A stretch of 64,000 nt of DNA from a bacterium BMS3Abin14 (lineage in GTDB: Bacteria > BMS3Abin14): assembly GCA_002897695.1 (NCBI GenBank), contig BDTG01000004.1, positions 11,752 through 75,751 on the forward strand, in the 5' to 3' direction. Below, piece by piece: positions 8,809 through 17,458 of this stretch; the first letter of the stretch is position 1, and each line of letters starts with the position of its first letter. A model generated the notes under the pieces. It did no database searches. It saw only the letters and a program-made list of their open reading frames with translations, and was not told the origin of the DNA. A program made the position numbers and the translations under genes.

Positions 8809-10139
8809 AGGACGGGGTTAACCACACCTGCTATTATCCTGCCCTTCGATTCGGGTCCCGAAAGATCCACGTCCATCGTTTCCTTGAAAGGCCGCCTGTC
8901 CTCATCCAGAAGCAGCCTGATTACGGGCAGCCCCTGCCTGCCGGGGTTGATCACAACACCGATCTCGTTGGTGTTCAACCTGACCGTGGAGCCGGGGGGA
9001 TAGATTCCCACCATCGACATCAGGGCATCCACATGCCGTGGATCGTGTTTTGATCCTATTCCCCGATGGAGTTCAGCCAGAGCCTCCCCGGACGAGAGGG
9101 GCCTCTTGTAGGACCGCACAGTCATGATGGCATCGTAGTTATCAACCACGGCGATCAGCCGCGCAATGGGGCCAGGGCCGATTCCTGCGGGCCGTACCGG
9201 GTAACCCGATCCGTCCAGATTCATATGGTGCCCTTCAACGGCTCTGGCCACCTCATCGGAGATCCCCATCCGGCTGACGATATTCGCGGAATGAACCGGG
9301 TGCTCCTTTATGGCTTCCCATTCCCGGAAGGTCAGCCCGCCGGGTTTTTTGAGTATCTCGTCCGGCACCATCATCTTCCCCACATCGTGCATCAACCCGG
9401 CGAGGGTGACAAGCCGGAGGCCCCGCTCGTCAAGCCCTTCCATATCACCAAGGAGGAGGGCCTGGATTCCAACGTTGACACAGTGCTGATAGGTATAGGA
9501 GTCGTATCCTTTCAGGTTTGAACACAGCATGAGCATTTTTTTGTCTGCCCCGAGAAGATCCATGAAATTTCCGACGATCCCCTCCACCTCGCCCATGGGC
9601 GGAATGCCTCCCCTGCGGACCTCGCTGAAAAAATCGTGCATGTGTGATATTGCCGATCTATAGGATTCAATAAATCGGTTTGAAACCTGGATTTCTCCCT
9701 CACGCCCGGGGCTGAAGGTCATGAGGCCGATATGGGTCAGCCTCTCGTTACCCATGAGTTCAATAAACACATCGCGGCCGACACCCTCGACGTTCATAAC
9801 CCCCGCGAGGGAAACCACCTCCTCGGCGGTCACTCCTTTCCGAAAAAAAAGCGCGTCTATCTCGAACTGTTCGAGAATCCTGAGCAGATTGGCCGAGGTG
9901 GAGGTGGAATCGTAAAAAAGGTAATCATCCAGGTACAGGACACCGTTGATGACCCCTATGTGTACCTCCTCCTTCAGGGAAAAACTCTCATCGAGGAGCT
10001 TCAGAAACTTTTCCACCGGGGCCCTCAATGAGAAATGGGATGGGGAATAGAGAGCCTGGTTTCTCACCGAATTATCGAGAAATTTTACGGTTCTCCTGGA
10101 CCTGTCGATGGCTGCAACATCCTGGACATCCTGTGTCAA
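8775..10139 (-). CDS. HD-GYP domain phosphohydrolase (probable c-di-GMP phosphodiesterase)
   Basis: 454 residues from a TTG start with GGGAG upstream. The first 200 residues are an unrecognised helical region. The C-terminal HD-GYP domain (about 215-390) shows LMHDVGKMMVPDEIL, KEHPVHSANI, HHMNLDGSGYP, and DNYDAIMTVRSYKRP, so both the HD metal site and the GYP motif are intact. The family cleaves cyclic di-GMP. A short beta-rich tail (residues about 395-440, STVRLNTNEIGVVI) resembles the tail of other HD-GYP proteins. No membrane segment is seen. Confidence 0.9.
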   Translation of the reverse strand: MTQDVQDVAAIDRSRRTVKFLDNSVRNQALYSPSHFSLRAPVEKFLKLLDESFSLKEEVHIGVINGVLYLDDYLFYDSTSTSANLLRILEQFEIDALFFRKGVTAEEVVSLAGVMNVEGVGRDVFIELMGNERLTHIGLMTFSPGREGEIQVSNRFIESYRSAISHMHDFFSEVRRGGIPPMGEVEGIVGNFMDLLGADKKMLMLCSNLKGYDSYTYQHCVNVGIQALLLGDMEGLDERGLRLVTLAGLMHDVGKMMVPDEILKKPGGLTFREWEAIKEHPVHSANIVSRMGISDEVARAVEGHHMNLDGSGYPVRPAGIGPGPIARLIAVVDNYDAIMTVRSYKRPLSSGEALAELHRGIGSKHDPRHVDALMSMVGIYPPGSTVRLNTNEIGVVINPGRQGLPVIRLLLDEDRRPFKETMDVDLSGPESKGRIIAGVVNPVLYRSEASSLLS

Positions 10140-10151
10140 TGCGTAATCTCC

Positions 10152-10404
10152 CTACTGGGCGTTATGCCGGCGGCGGACGTACTCTGATGGCCCTCCCTCA
10201 TCCATCACCAGCTCGGCGTCATCGGAAATCATCGAGAAAAGTGCGTTCACGTCGCGCCTCTGTATTTCTCCCAAAAAAAGTATGCTCCGAATCCGCCTTT
10301 CGCCGCACTCCTCGGAAAGAAAAAGTTCGGCATGGTTTCTGGCGGGGTGCCCTACCGGATAAATGGCCGCATTTCCTACCCAATAAGCTGACGAAGGATA
10401 TCAC
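10152..10404 (-). pseudogene. Possible frameshifted small gene upstream of the HD-GYP gene
   Basis: A GTG at 10404 with a strong AAAAGGAG upstream opens a frame of low protein quality. One frame over, without a start codon, lies a more protein-like stretch that runs to a TAG at 10152 (it includes NHAELFLSEECGE, IRSILFLGEIQRRDVNALFS and DDAELVMDEGG). A single-base shift near 10375-10400 would join them into a protein of about 83 residues just upstream of the HD-GYP gene. It may be a recent frameshift, a sequencing error, or a chance open frame. No family recognised. Confidence 0.35.
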
Positions 10405-10505
10405 TTCTCCTTTTCACCGGCAACAGCGGGTCTATGGATTGCAAACCTCCTTCAATTAATGTATGTCATGAAAATCTGCAAACAATTCGACAGGGAGCAT
10501 AGAAA
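10405..10505. other. Divergent intergenic region upstream of purC
   Basis: About 100 bases separate the minus-strand start at 10404 from purC. AACAGGGAGCAT-like spacing gives purC a GGGAG ribosome-binding site at about 10493. No purine riboswitch or clear operator is visible. Confidence 0.3.
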
Positions 10506-11426
10506 ATGACCAGCGCGCAGGAACCCAAAAACTCCGACACCATTACCAGTACCGACTTCCCGGGCCTGAAACTGTTCCGCAGGGGAAAGGTCCGCGACGT
10601 CTACGACCTGGGGGAACATCTTCTCCTGGTCGCCACCGACAGAATATCGGCTTTCGACTGCATAATGCCCAACGGCATACCCGACAAGGGTCGGATCCTG
10701 ACTGCAATGTCCCTGTTCTGGTTCGAGTTTACCAGCGATATTGTTAAAAATCATCTTGTGGCACACCGGGTTGAGGATTTTCCGGAATCGCTACAGCTCT
10801 ATTCGGACATCCTGCGAGGGAGAAGCTTACTGGTGAAAAAATCCGACCCCTTCCCCATCGAATGCGTTGCGAGAGGATATCTCGCCGGCGGGGGATGGAA
10901 AGAATACCAGGAAACCGGGGCCGTCAGCGGCATCCGGCTCCCCCGGGGGCTGAGGCAGGCCGAGAGACTGCCGCAGACCATCTTCACGCCCGCCACTAAG
11001 GCCGAATCAGGGCACGACGAAAACATCTCCTTCGAGGGGGTCTGCGGTGAGGTCGGCGAAGAGACGGGCAGACGCCTCCGTGACCTTACCATCACCATCT
11101 ACGAAAAAGCCCGAGCGTACGCCGCCGATCGCGGTATCATCATATCCGACACGAAATTCGAGTTCGGCCGCACGCGGGACGGGATCATCCTCATCGATGA
11201 GATCCTGACGCCGGACTCTTCACGGTTCTGGCCCACGGAAAGCTACCGGGTCGGCGCCAGCCCTCCGAGCTTCGACAAACAGTTCCTCAGGGATTACCTT
11301 GAGGGGCTTGAGTGGGACAAGACCCCTCCCGCGCCGGAACTGCCTCCGGATATCATCAGTAAAACCAGAGAGAAGTACATGGAGGCCTATCGCCTGCTCA
11401 CCGGCAGAAATTTCATGCCGACTTGA
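10506..11426 (+). CDS. purC: Phosphoribosylaminoimidazole-succinocarboxamide synthase
   Basis: 306 residues, normal for the long SAICAR synthetase form. The enzyme joins CAIR and aspartate with ATP in purine synthesis. Motifs visible: [10 protein letters not shown] near residue 29, [17 protein letters not shown] (SAICAR signature 1), [16 protein letters not shown], and the late [12 protein letters not shown] plus [14 protein letters not shown]. Cytoplasmic. It stands first in a plus-strand run followed by rseC. Confidence 0.97.
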   Translation: MTSAQEPKNSDTITSTDFPGLKLFRRGKVRDVYDLGEHLLLVATDRISAFDCIMPNGIPDKGRILTAMSLFWFEFTSDIVKNHLVAHRVEDFPESLQLYSDILRGRSLLVKKSDPFPIECVARGYLAGGGWKEYQETGAVSGIRLPRGLRQAERLPQTIFTPATKAESGHDENISFEGVCGEVGEETGRRLRDLTITIYEKARAYAADRGIIISDTKFEFGRTRDGIILIDEILTPDSSRFWPTESYRVGASPPSFDKQFLRDYLEGLEWDKTPPAPELPPDIISKTREKYMEAYRLLTGRNFMPT

Positions 11427-11457
11427 TTTTCTTGAGTTTCTCCCATAGAGTTAGCCC

Positions 11458-11865
11458 ATGTTGGAAGAAACAGCAAAAGTATTAGCGGTATCCGGAGGAC
11501 GTGCCAGGGTTTCGCTCATCAGAACCGATGCCTGCGGTGAATGCGGAGCAAAGACGATATGCCACCCATCGTCGGAGACTTCCATGGAGATGGAGGTCGA
11601 GAACCCGGCTGAGGCACAACCCGGCCAGAAAGTCATCGTCTCCCTGCCGGCAGAGGCCCTGTTGAAAGCATCTGCCACGGCCTACCTGATGCCCGCCTCC
11701 CTCATGGTTGCAGGGGCCGCCACCGGCTGGTATATCCTGGGGACGGACATGGGGGCTATCGTGGGCACCGTGACCGGGTTTGTGGCCTCGTCAATGCTGC
11801 TCTTTAAACTCAGTTCCGGCCGAAAGAACAGATCGATACCTTCCATTACAAAGGTCCTGGAATAA
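11458..11865 (+). CDS. rseC: SoxR-reducing system / RseC-family membrane protein
   Basis: 135 residues. The cytoplasmic N-terminus has the cysteine cluster DACGECGAKTIC near residues 23-34, and two transmembrane helices follow (about 70-115). This is the RseC/MucC family, linked in other bacteria to the Rnf complex and reduction of SoxR. No rnf genes are in the window. It begins 31 bases after purC and is followed by a small conserved-looking gene. Confidence 0.85.
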   Translation: MLEETAKVLAVSGGRARVSLIRTDACGECGAKTICHPSSETSMEMEVENPAEAQPGQKVIVSLPAEALLKASATAYLMPASLMVAGAATGWYILGTDMGAIVGTVTGFVASSMLLFKLSSGRKNRSIPSITKVLE

Positions 11866-11880
11866 GGAGGGGTCCGAAAG

Positions 11881-12147
11881 ATGGGCATTATCAATGATCG
11901 CAAGGACGCCGTACGGCTCGCCCGTACCATCATGTCCGATATCGCCCTGTACAACAAGGAAGCGATCCAGAAAAGCATTAAGAGCGATTCCCTTTTTGAG
12001 GACATGGCAGCTCAGCTGGAGGAGGGAAGACGGCTGTACGATTCCCGCGTAGTTAAGGACATGCCCAACCGTTGGGTTCCATACAACCGGGCCATCGTGG
12101 ACGTTCTGGTCAAGCAGTTCGGAAATATCGACTCGGATATCTGGTAA
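11881..12147 (+). CDS. Small hypothetical protein
   Basis: 88 residues with a strong AAGGAGG ribosome-binding site. The sequence is charged and mostly helical (DAVRLARTIMSDIALYNKE and EEGRRLYDSRVVKDMPNRW), with no membrane segment and no cysteines. No family is recognised. It sits 15 bases after rseC and 9 bases before the pseudouridine synthase gene, so it is very likely co-transcribed and real. Confidence 0.75.
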   Translation: MGIINDRKDAVRLARTIMSDIALYNKEAIQKSIKSDSLFEDMAAQLEEGRRLYDSRVVKDMPNRWVPYNRAIVDVLVKQFGNIDSDIW

Positions 12148-12156
12148 ACCCTCCCC

Positions 12157-13110
12157 ATGGGGCGTTCGGAATATATCGTCCCTCCCGGGGAGTCCCGACC
12201 TCGCCTCGACGTTTTTCTCTCAAGGAACCTGGGCGAATTGACCCGTTCCCGCATAAAAAAGCTTATTGAGGGCGGCCATGTTCTGGTTGACGGCAGGGTG
12301 CCGAAGGCCGGCGCACTTCTTTCAACCGGCAGTCTGGTGACCATCGTAATGCCTGAGGTCAGCGTCCCGGATGTAGAACCCCAGAACATTCCCCTCTCCA
12401 TCCTCTTTGAGGATAGCCACCTCCTGGTCCTTGACAAGGCCCCTCACATGGTCGTCCACCCCGCCCATGGCCATCCCGACGGCACCCTCGTCAACGCGAT
12501 CCTCCATCACTGCGAGGATCTGTCGGGAATAGGCGGTGTTTTGAGACCGGGGATCGTTCACAGACTCGATAAAGGAACATCGGGTGTAATGGTCGTCGCA
12601 AAGGACGACCTCGCCCATCAGTCCCTGGCCCTGCAGTTCAAGGAACACACTATTCTTCGTATGTATCTTGCGGCCGTCAGAGGCGCGATGAAGGACGACG
12701 GGGGGATAATCGACAGGCCCCTGGGCAGGCACGTCAGGGACAGGAAACGGATCGCCGTCAGGGAGGATGGCCGAATTGCCGTGACGGAATACTCGGTCAG
12801 GGCCTGGCGGGGCGGGGTTAGCCTGGTGGAGCTAAGACCCCGCACCGGGCGAACGCACCAGCTGAGGGTTCACCTTTCCTCCATAGGCCACCCTATCCTT
12901 GGGGATTCGACCTACGGCGGAGGGGTAAGGTCCATTCATGCCAGGGACCCGCAGCTCCGGGACATACTGCGGTCCCTCACCAGGCCCGCCCTGCATGCGC
13001 TTCGTCTCGAGTTCGTCCATCCCGTCACCGGGAGCGAAATGATCTTCGAATCCCCTCCACCCGATGATCTGGCGCCCATGTTCGGCTGGATACGTGGGGA
13101 GAACCGTTGA
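12157..13110 (+). CDS. rluD: RluA-family 23S rRNA pseudouridine synthase (RluD-like)
   Basis: 317 residues. An N-terminal S4 RNA-binding domain (RLDVFLSRNLGELTRSRIKKL) precedes the catalytic domain with GIVHRLDKGTSGVMVVAK, whose Asp is the catalytic residue, and later RPRTGRTHQLRVHL. RluD-type enzymes modify helix 69 of 23S rRNA; the exact uridine targets are inferred from family. The end of the gene overlaps the pgeF start (TTGA). Confidence 0.93.
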   Translation: MGRSEYIVPPGESRPRLDVFLSRNLGELTRSRIKKLIEGGHVLVDGRVPKAGALLSTGSLVTIVMPEVSVPDVEPQNIPLSILFEDSHLLVLDKAPHMVVHPAHGHPDGTLVNAILHHCEDLSGIGGVLRPGIVHRLDKGTSGVMVVAKDDLAHQSLALQFKEHTILRMYLAAVRGAMKDDGGIIDRPLGRHVRDRKRIAVREDGRIAVTEYSVRAWRGGVSLVELRPRTGRTHQLRVHLSSIGHPILGDSTYGGGVRSIHARDPQLRDILRSLTRPALHALRLEFVHPVTGSEMIFESPPPDDLAPMFGWIRGENR

Positions 13111-13904
13111 GCATCATCAGGTCCGGTCTCCTCGAGAAAGCCGGCGTTCCCCACGGATTCGGCACGGTGAACACGGTATCTTCCGAGCTTCCATCTCCCA
13201 TCTTTACACTCCAACAGGTCCATGGAAACCGCATCGTCGTCATTTCCGATCCAACGGACCATGTTAACAGAGCGATGGTGTCTGATCCTCTCTCGGAGGC
13301 AGGTGAAGAAGCGAAGTTGACCATTTACAGTGTCCCGGAGCAACCTGTTCGCTTCACCGAAGGTGACGCCCTGATCTCAAATGTTTCAGGTATATTCATC
13401 GGTATCCGGACGGCAGATTGCCTGCCCGTCCTGTTGGCCGATCCACGATCAGGCACGGCGGCCGCTGTCCACTGCGGCTGGCGCAGCCTTGCTTTGGGGA
13501 TTGCAGGCGAAGCGGTCAGAACCGTTTCGGCCCTCTCCGGAAACCCTTCCCCGGAATTCCTGGCGGCCCTCGGACCGGCCATCGGCCCGTGCTGCTACGA
13601 GGTGGGGCAGGAGGTTCAGAAGGCGCTTGAGCATCTGCCGGGGTTCCAGGCGGCCTTCATCAGGAAGAAAGAGCGGCTCTTCATGGACCTCGCCGCAGCA
13701 GCCCGCGCGCAGCTCCTGGCGGCCGGGATTCCAGGGGAAAACATGGATGTGATGGAGAACTGCACCTCCTGCGGGAAGGAGCGGTTTTTCTCCCACCGGG
13801 CAAGGAGAGATGAAGGACGGATGATCTCGTTCGTGGGCGCTCGCCCTAACGCGCCGGGACGCGCTGCAGGCGCTCAACAAGCATCCCGGCGACGAAGGCG
13901 TTGA
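13107..13904 (+). CDS. pgeF: Peptidoglycan editing factor PgeF (YfiH/laccase-domain family)
   Basis: 265 residues from a TTG that overlaps the rluD stop codon, which implies translational coupling. The zinc/active-site residues of the family are present: QQVHGN near 37, RTADCLPVLLADP, AVHCGWR, and GPAIGPCCYEVG. The family was once called polyphenol oxidase and is now linked to removal of misplaced residues in peptidoglycan precursors. The last 20 residues overlap the end of the convergent Gx gene by 59 bases and look like a run-on tail. Confidence 0.9.
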   Translation: MSIIRSGLLEKAGVPHGFGTVNTVSSELPSPIFTLQQVHGNRIVVISDPTDHVNRAMVSDPLSEAGEEAKLTIYSVPEQPVRFTEGDALISNVSGIFIGIRTADCLPVLLADPRSGTAAAVHCGWRSLALGIAGEAVRTVSALSGNPSPEFLAALGPAIGPCCYEVGQEVQKALEHLPGFQAAFIRKKERLFMDLAAAARAQLLAAGIPGENMDVMENCTSCGKERFFSHRARRDEGRMISFVGARPNAPGRAAGAQQASRRRRR

Positions 13905-14355
13905 ATAGGCCCGTGGCCAGCGCCGCGGCCCCCAGGAAGGGGAGGATGTTAAACAGGTCCGGGGACCGGACGTAGATAAAGGACGCCACGGCAAGCTGTG
14001 CCACCACGTGGGCGAAGGCCCCGGCCGTGCTCACACCGTAGAGACTGAAGCGTCCCGCCATGAGTGTCAGGGGCACCATAACGGCGAGGGCGGCCGCGCC
14101 TCCTGCCGCGGACAGCACTGCGGTAGGCGACAGGAGCCCACCCCATACCAGAGACACCAGGGCCACCCTCCCCACGGTAACCCAGACCCCGCCCCTGATT
14201 CCCACCATGACGAAGGCAACGAGGGTCATGATGTTCCCCAGTCCAAGCCGGACCATGGGCACCGGGTTGGGCAGCGATCTCTCCATGCTCGAGAGCACGA
14301 AAGCGGCGGAAATAAGAAGCGCCAGCGTTGTGATCCTAGCGGGAGACCGCATCAA
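13846..14355 (-). CDS. Gx transporter family membrane protein (heptaprenyl diphosphate synthase component I family)
   Basis: 169 residues with four to five transmembrane helices; LPNPVPMVRLGLGNIMTLV and GGLLSPTAVLSAAGG are typical of PF07456 (Gx_transp). The family is often wrongly named heptaprenyl diphosphate synthase component I; it resembles an S component of ECF transporters. It is third in a minus-strand trio with a NusG-II protein and ApbE, overlapping the former by 20 bases. That trio is common near flavin-dependent redox systems. Confidence 0.85.
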   Translation of the reverse strand: MMRSPARITTLALLISAAFVLSSMERSLPNPVPMVRLGLGNIMTLVAFVMVGIRGGVWVTVGRVALVSLVWGGLLSPTAVLSAAGGAAALAVMVPLTLMAGRFSLYGVSTAGAFAHVVAQLAVASFIYVRSPDLFNILPFLGAAALATGLFNAFVAGMLVERLQRVPAR

Positions 14356-14746
14356 CGGCGACCTTCCCCGTCACTCTGATGGATATCCGGTTGGGGATGC
14401 ACAGGATGACATCTCCCGGTTTGCTCACCGGCCCCATGGCCTCCCCTATCTTGAGGGGGCAGGGAGAGTTTTCCAGCCTCGCCTTCCCGCCCCTGACAGT
14501 GAGCTTCGCCTCTCCGAGGGGACCGCTCAACGTGTGAACTCCATCCTCCAGCAGGCTGAAGGTGGCCACACCGGTCTGGGTCCTGACCTCCAGAGTCGTC
14601 CCATCCCCTTTTTCGCCACGGATTATACCGGGAATCGTGAAGACCAGGACAAAGAGCGCCACGAAAAGAGCAACATCCCAAAGGGTAGGCCGCCGGACAA
14701 GTCCTCCAACACCCTCTTCTTTTCCTTTTCGATTAACGCTTCTCAA
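14336..14746 (-). CDS. NusG domain II-containing protein
   Basis: 136 residues: an N-terminal membrane anchor (LWDVALFVALFVLVF), then a beta-rich extracytoplasmic domain with GPLGEAKLTVRGGKARLENSPCPLKIGEAMG, typical of NusG_II (PF07009). It overlaps ApbE by 14 bases and Gx by 20. The family is regularly found next to ApbE and Gx proteins, and a role in flavinylated extracytoplasmic redox is suggested by such clustering. Confidence 0.85.
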   Translation of the reverse strand: MRSVNRKGKEEGVGGLVRRPTLWDVALFVALFVLVFTIPGIIRGEKGDGTTLEVRTQTGVATFSLLEDGVHTLSGPLGEAKLTVRGGKARLENSPCPLKIGEAMGPVSKPGDVILCIPNRISIRVTGKVAVDAVSR

Positions 14747-15761
14747 ACCTCACCACCGACCCGACACCGGATGTCTTTAAAATTCCTCCGCCGGTCTCGA
14801 TCAGAATCCCCTCCACGCCGGACGTACGTTCCAGCAGGTCCAGGCCCTTTGCCGGGCCGAGGACGAAGGCCGCCGTGGCAAGCGAATCGGCTAGGACACA
14901 GTCGGACGTAATTACCGTCGTGCTCCTCAGTCCGGACCGCGCCGGACGACCGGTCCCGGGGTCCAGTATGTGATGATAACGTACGCCGTCCACAATAAAG
15001 TACCGCTCGTAATCCCCCGAGGTGGCCACCGATCCGGCCGCAAGGTCCAGGACACCGGCCATTCCCTGGGGATCATCCGGGTCCTGGATACCGATTCGCC
15101 AGGTTTTCCTCCCAGGCCTTTTTCCGAAAGCCCTGAGATCGCCCCCCGCATTGACAATCCCCGATTCCACCCCTTCCTTCTTCATGACTTTTACGGCCGC
15201 GTCTACAGCGTAGCCCTTGGCTACTCCGCCCAGGTCGAGCCAGACCGGACCGGTAGCGGTGACCTGCCCGGCGCTGTCCATTTTCAGGCGGGCATACCCG
15301 ACGGTTTTCATCGCAGCTTTCAATTCCGCAGAGGAAGGGATTCCGGGTTCATCGCCATCGAAACCCCACAGATGGATCACCTTCTCCATGGTCGGGTCGA
15401 ATGCTCCCGAACTTCGGCGGGCCGTATCAATGGCAACAGACAGGATCTCTCTCAGATTTTCCGGCAGATTCGCCTTCTTCCCCTCCCGGAGGAGGGACAG
15501 GGGAGAGGTGTCAGAGCGAGGATCGGCCAGAGCCGCGATATCGGTCATCCGCTTAAAGGCACGGTCGACGCTTGCCCTGACAGCTGCGGTGTCCGGATAG
15601 GCAACGATCTCAACCAGGGTCCCCATGAGGAACCTGGTCTCCCGAAAAGGCTTTCGGCTGCCGCAGCCCTGAAGGATCGGGGCCAGTGAGAGGAGAGCAA
15701 GGAGAACGATAATTTTAGTGGAAAGATACCTTCTGGAAACAGGATTTTCGCTAATTCTCAT
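14733..15761 (-). CDS. apbE: FAD:protein FMN transferase (ApbE lipoprotein)
   Basis: ApbE attaches FMN from FAD to Thr/Ser residues of extracytoplasmic redox proteins. From the ATG at 15761 the product has 342 residues with a lipoprotein signal (IVLLALLSLAPILQGCGS). Then come ETRFLMGTLVEI, the AP.. helical region, WLDLGGVAKGYAVDAA, VNAGGDLRAFG, and HILDPGTGRPARSG, all family motifs. A start ten codons upstream (TTG at 15791) is less likely because it would delay the signal peptide. A 19-codon open frame starting at about 15807 overlaps its start. Confidence 0.93.
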   Translation of the reverse strand: MRISENPVSRRYLSTKIIVLLALLSLAPILQGCGSRKPFRETRFLMGTLVEIVAYPDTAAVRASVDRAFKRMTDIAALADPRSDTSPLSLLREGKKANLPENLREILSVAIDTARRSSGAFDPTMEKVIHLWGFDGDEPGIPSSAELKAAMKTVGYARLKMDSAGQVTATGPVWLDLGGVAKGYAVDAAVKVMKKEGVESGIVNAGGDLRAFGKRPGRKTWRIGIQDPDDPQGMAGVLDLAAGSVATSGDYERYFIVDGVRYHHILDPGTGRPARSGLRSTTVITSDCVLADSLATAAFVLGPAKGLDLLERTSGVEGILIETGGGILKTSGVGSVVRFEKR

Positions 15762-15831
15762 GGCCTGGAATGGTTTTCGCGTCACCAACAACCAGGATGG
15801 TTTTCATCATCGTCCCCCTGTTGATACGGTC

Positions 15832-15858
15832 GTAAAAAGTCCATTCACGGCTTTTTAC
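15832..15858. terminator. Inverted repeat downstream of dksA
   Basis: GTAAAAAG (15832-15839) and CTTTTTAC (15851-15858) form an eight-pair stem with an 11-base loop. It lies 68-95 bases past the dksA stop on the minus strand and before apbE. Stem is AT-rich, so terminator strength is uncertain; it may be part of a dispersed palindrome. Confidence 0.35.
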
Positions 15859-15926
15859 CTTATTTAAGGAGTTGTAAAGAGTGAAACAAGGGATACCTGA
15901 AAGGTGGGGCCACCTGAACTTCCCAT

Positions 15927-16289
15927 CTACTTCTGGGTGATCTTCTCCTCTTCCTCCTGAAGTGTCTTGCAATGGATACAGAGGGTGGCTACCGGCCGGG
16001 CATCAAGCCTTTTGATCTCGATGTCTTCGCCGCACCCCTCGCAGATCCCGAAAGTGCCGTCTTTGATGCGCGCCTCAGCCTTGTCGATCTTGCTGATGAG
16101 CTTCCTTTCCCGATCGCGGATCCTGAGGAGAAAATTCCGGTTGGTTTCCATGGAGGCCCTGTCGGTGGGATCGGGGAAGGTCGTCTTCTGCTCATGCATA
16201 CCATCCACGGTCTTCGTGGCTCCGAGGACAAGCTCTTCCTTCCATCCCTTGAGCTTCTTTTCGAAATACTTGATCTGTTTTTTGTTCAT
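15927..16289 (-). CDS. dksA: DksA/TraR-type RNA polymerase-binding factor
   Basis: 120 residues from the ATG at 16289; a longer reading starting at 16406 has low-quality residues. A long helical region (residues 5-75, MNKKQIKYFEKKLKGWKEE onward) leads to a C4 zinc finger, CEGCGEDIEIKRLDARP followed by CIHC. DksA binds the secondary channel of RNA polymerase and acts with ppGpp. The 39-residue upstream extension overlaps the end of the ABC ATPase gene's neighbourhood and is not supported. Confidence 0.9.
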   Translation of the reverse strand: MNKKQIKYFEKKLKGWKEELVLGATKTVDGMHEQKTTFPDPTDRASMETNRNFLLRIRDRERKLISKIDKAEARIKDGTFGICEGCGEDIEIKRLDARPVATLCIHCKTLQEEEEKITQK

Positions 16290-16399
16290 TTTCCCCGTCC
16301 GTCCAAATTGATGGGTTGCATGGCTGGAAATTTGAACGTCCCTTAGATACTCTATATAGGACCATACTGTCCAGTAGATTTTAACCTCTCTCCCCTCTT

Positions 16400-17458
16400 T
16401 TAGCAACCATCCGGAAATACGATCAGGTCATCCGGGCTGATCTTCAGCCCCACCCTCTGTCCCGATTCGAGAACGGCGATGGGCCTTGACACCTCCACGG
16501 CGAGCAAAGGCCGCTCATCCCCTTCGCACTCCGGTGCAACCCGGTAGACGACGGTGCTGCCGTAGTAGATCTTTTCCGTGATCACACCCATGATGTCCCC
16601 GGGATCGGCCCTGGAGGATATTTTAACGTTCTCCGGACGGATGGCGCACGTCACGGCGCCGTCAGCGCACGGGCACTCCAATGGCACGGGGAAGATCTTT
16701 CCCAGCACAGTAGCCAGCCTGTTTGCGACGGTTCCCGGTACGAGGTTCACCCGCCCGATGAACCCTGCCACGAAAGGCGAGGCCGGGCGCTCGTAGACCT
16801 CCCGGGGTGAGCTGTACTGTTCAATGCGGCCCCTGTTCATGACAGCAAGCCGGTCTGCGAGGCCCATAGCCTCATCCTGGTCGTGGGTGACGTATATGGT
16901 GGTCATGCCGACCTCCCGCTGGATGCGGCGGATCTCGTTCCGCATGTCCGCTCGCAGGCTGGCATCGAGATTCGACAGAGGCTCATCCAGGAGAAGGGCC
17001 TTCGGTTCGATCACCAGGGACCGGGCAACGGCGATACGCTGTTGCTGGCCGCCTGACAGTTCGTGGATCCGTCGGCCGCCATATCCTTTCAACCGCACCA
17101 GTTCCAGGACTCCGTCCACCTTCCTCTTAACTTCGCCCCTGGATGATCGGCGACGGCGCAAGCCGTAAGCCACGTTCTCGAACACGTTCATATGAGGGAA
17201 GAGGGCATAGTTCTGGAACACCATTCCGACGCCGCGCCTTTGGGGCGGAAGATGGGTGATGTCCATTCCCGACAGCCGAACCTGGCCCGAGTCGGAAGAC
17301 AGAAAACCCGCTACTATCTTGAGGGTGGTGGTTTTCCCGCATCCGGACGGTCCCAGAATACAGCACAGCTCCCCCCTTCGAACCCCGAGAGAAAGACCGT
17401 CCACAACGTACGGCCCGTCATAACGTTTAAATATGGACCGGATTTCGAGCTCCATCAT
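16400..17458 (-). CDS. Iron(III)/polyamine-type ABC transporter ATP-binding protein (FbpC-like)
   Basis: 352 residues from an ATG overlapping the permease stop (ATGA). Walker A is LGPSGCGKTTT, signature LSGGQQQR, Walker B ALLLDEPLSNLD, and H-loop IYVTHDQDEAMGLADR. Residues about 240-352 form a TOBE-type regulatory domain as in FbpC/PotA. With the fused permease it powers uptake of ferric iron, or of a similar anion or polyamine. The binding-protein gene upstream is broken. Confidence 0.92.
   Translation of the reverse strand: MMELEIRSIFKRYDGPYVVDGLSLGVRRGELCCILGPSGCGKTTTLKIVAGFLSSDSGQVRLSGMDITHLPPQRRGVGMVFQNYALFPHMNVFENVAYGLRRRRSSRGEVKRKVDGVLELVRLKGYGGRRIHELSGGQQQRIAVARSLVIEPKALLLDEPLSNLDASLRADMRNEIRRIQREVGMTTIYVTHDQDEAMGLADRLAVMNRGRIEQYSSPREVYERPASPFVAGFIGRVNLVPGTVANRLATVLGKIFPVPLECPCADGAVTCAIRPENVKISSRADPGDIMGVITEKIYYGSTVVYRVAPECEGDERPLLAVEVSRPIAVLESGQRVGLKISPDDLIVFPDGC

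Noticed and set aside
11458-15761. An rnf operon suggested by rseC, ApbE and Gx/NusG-II genes
   Set aside because: No RnfA-G genes are in the window.
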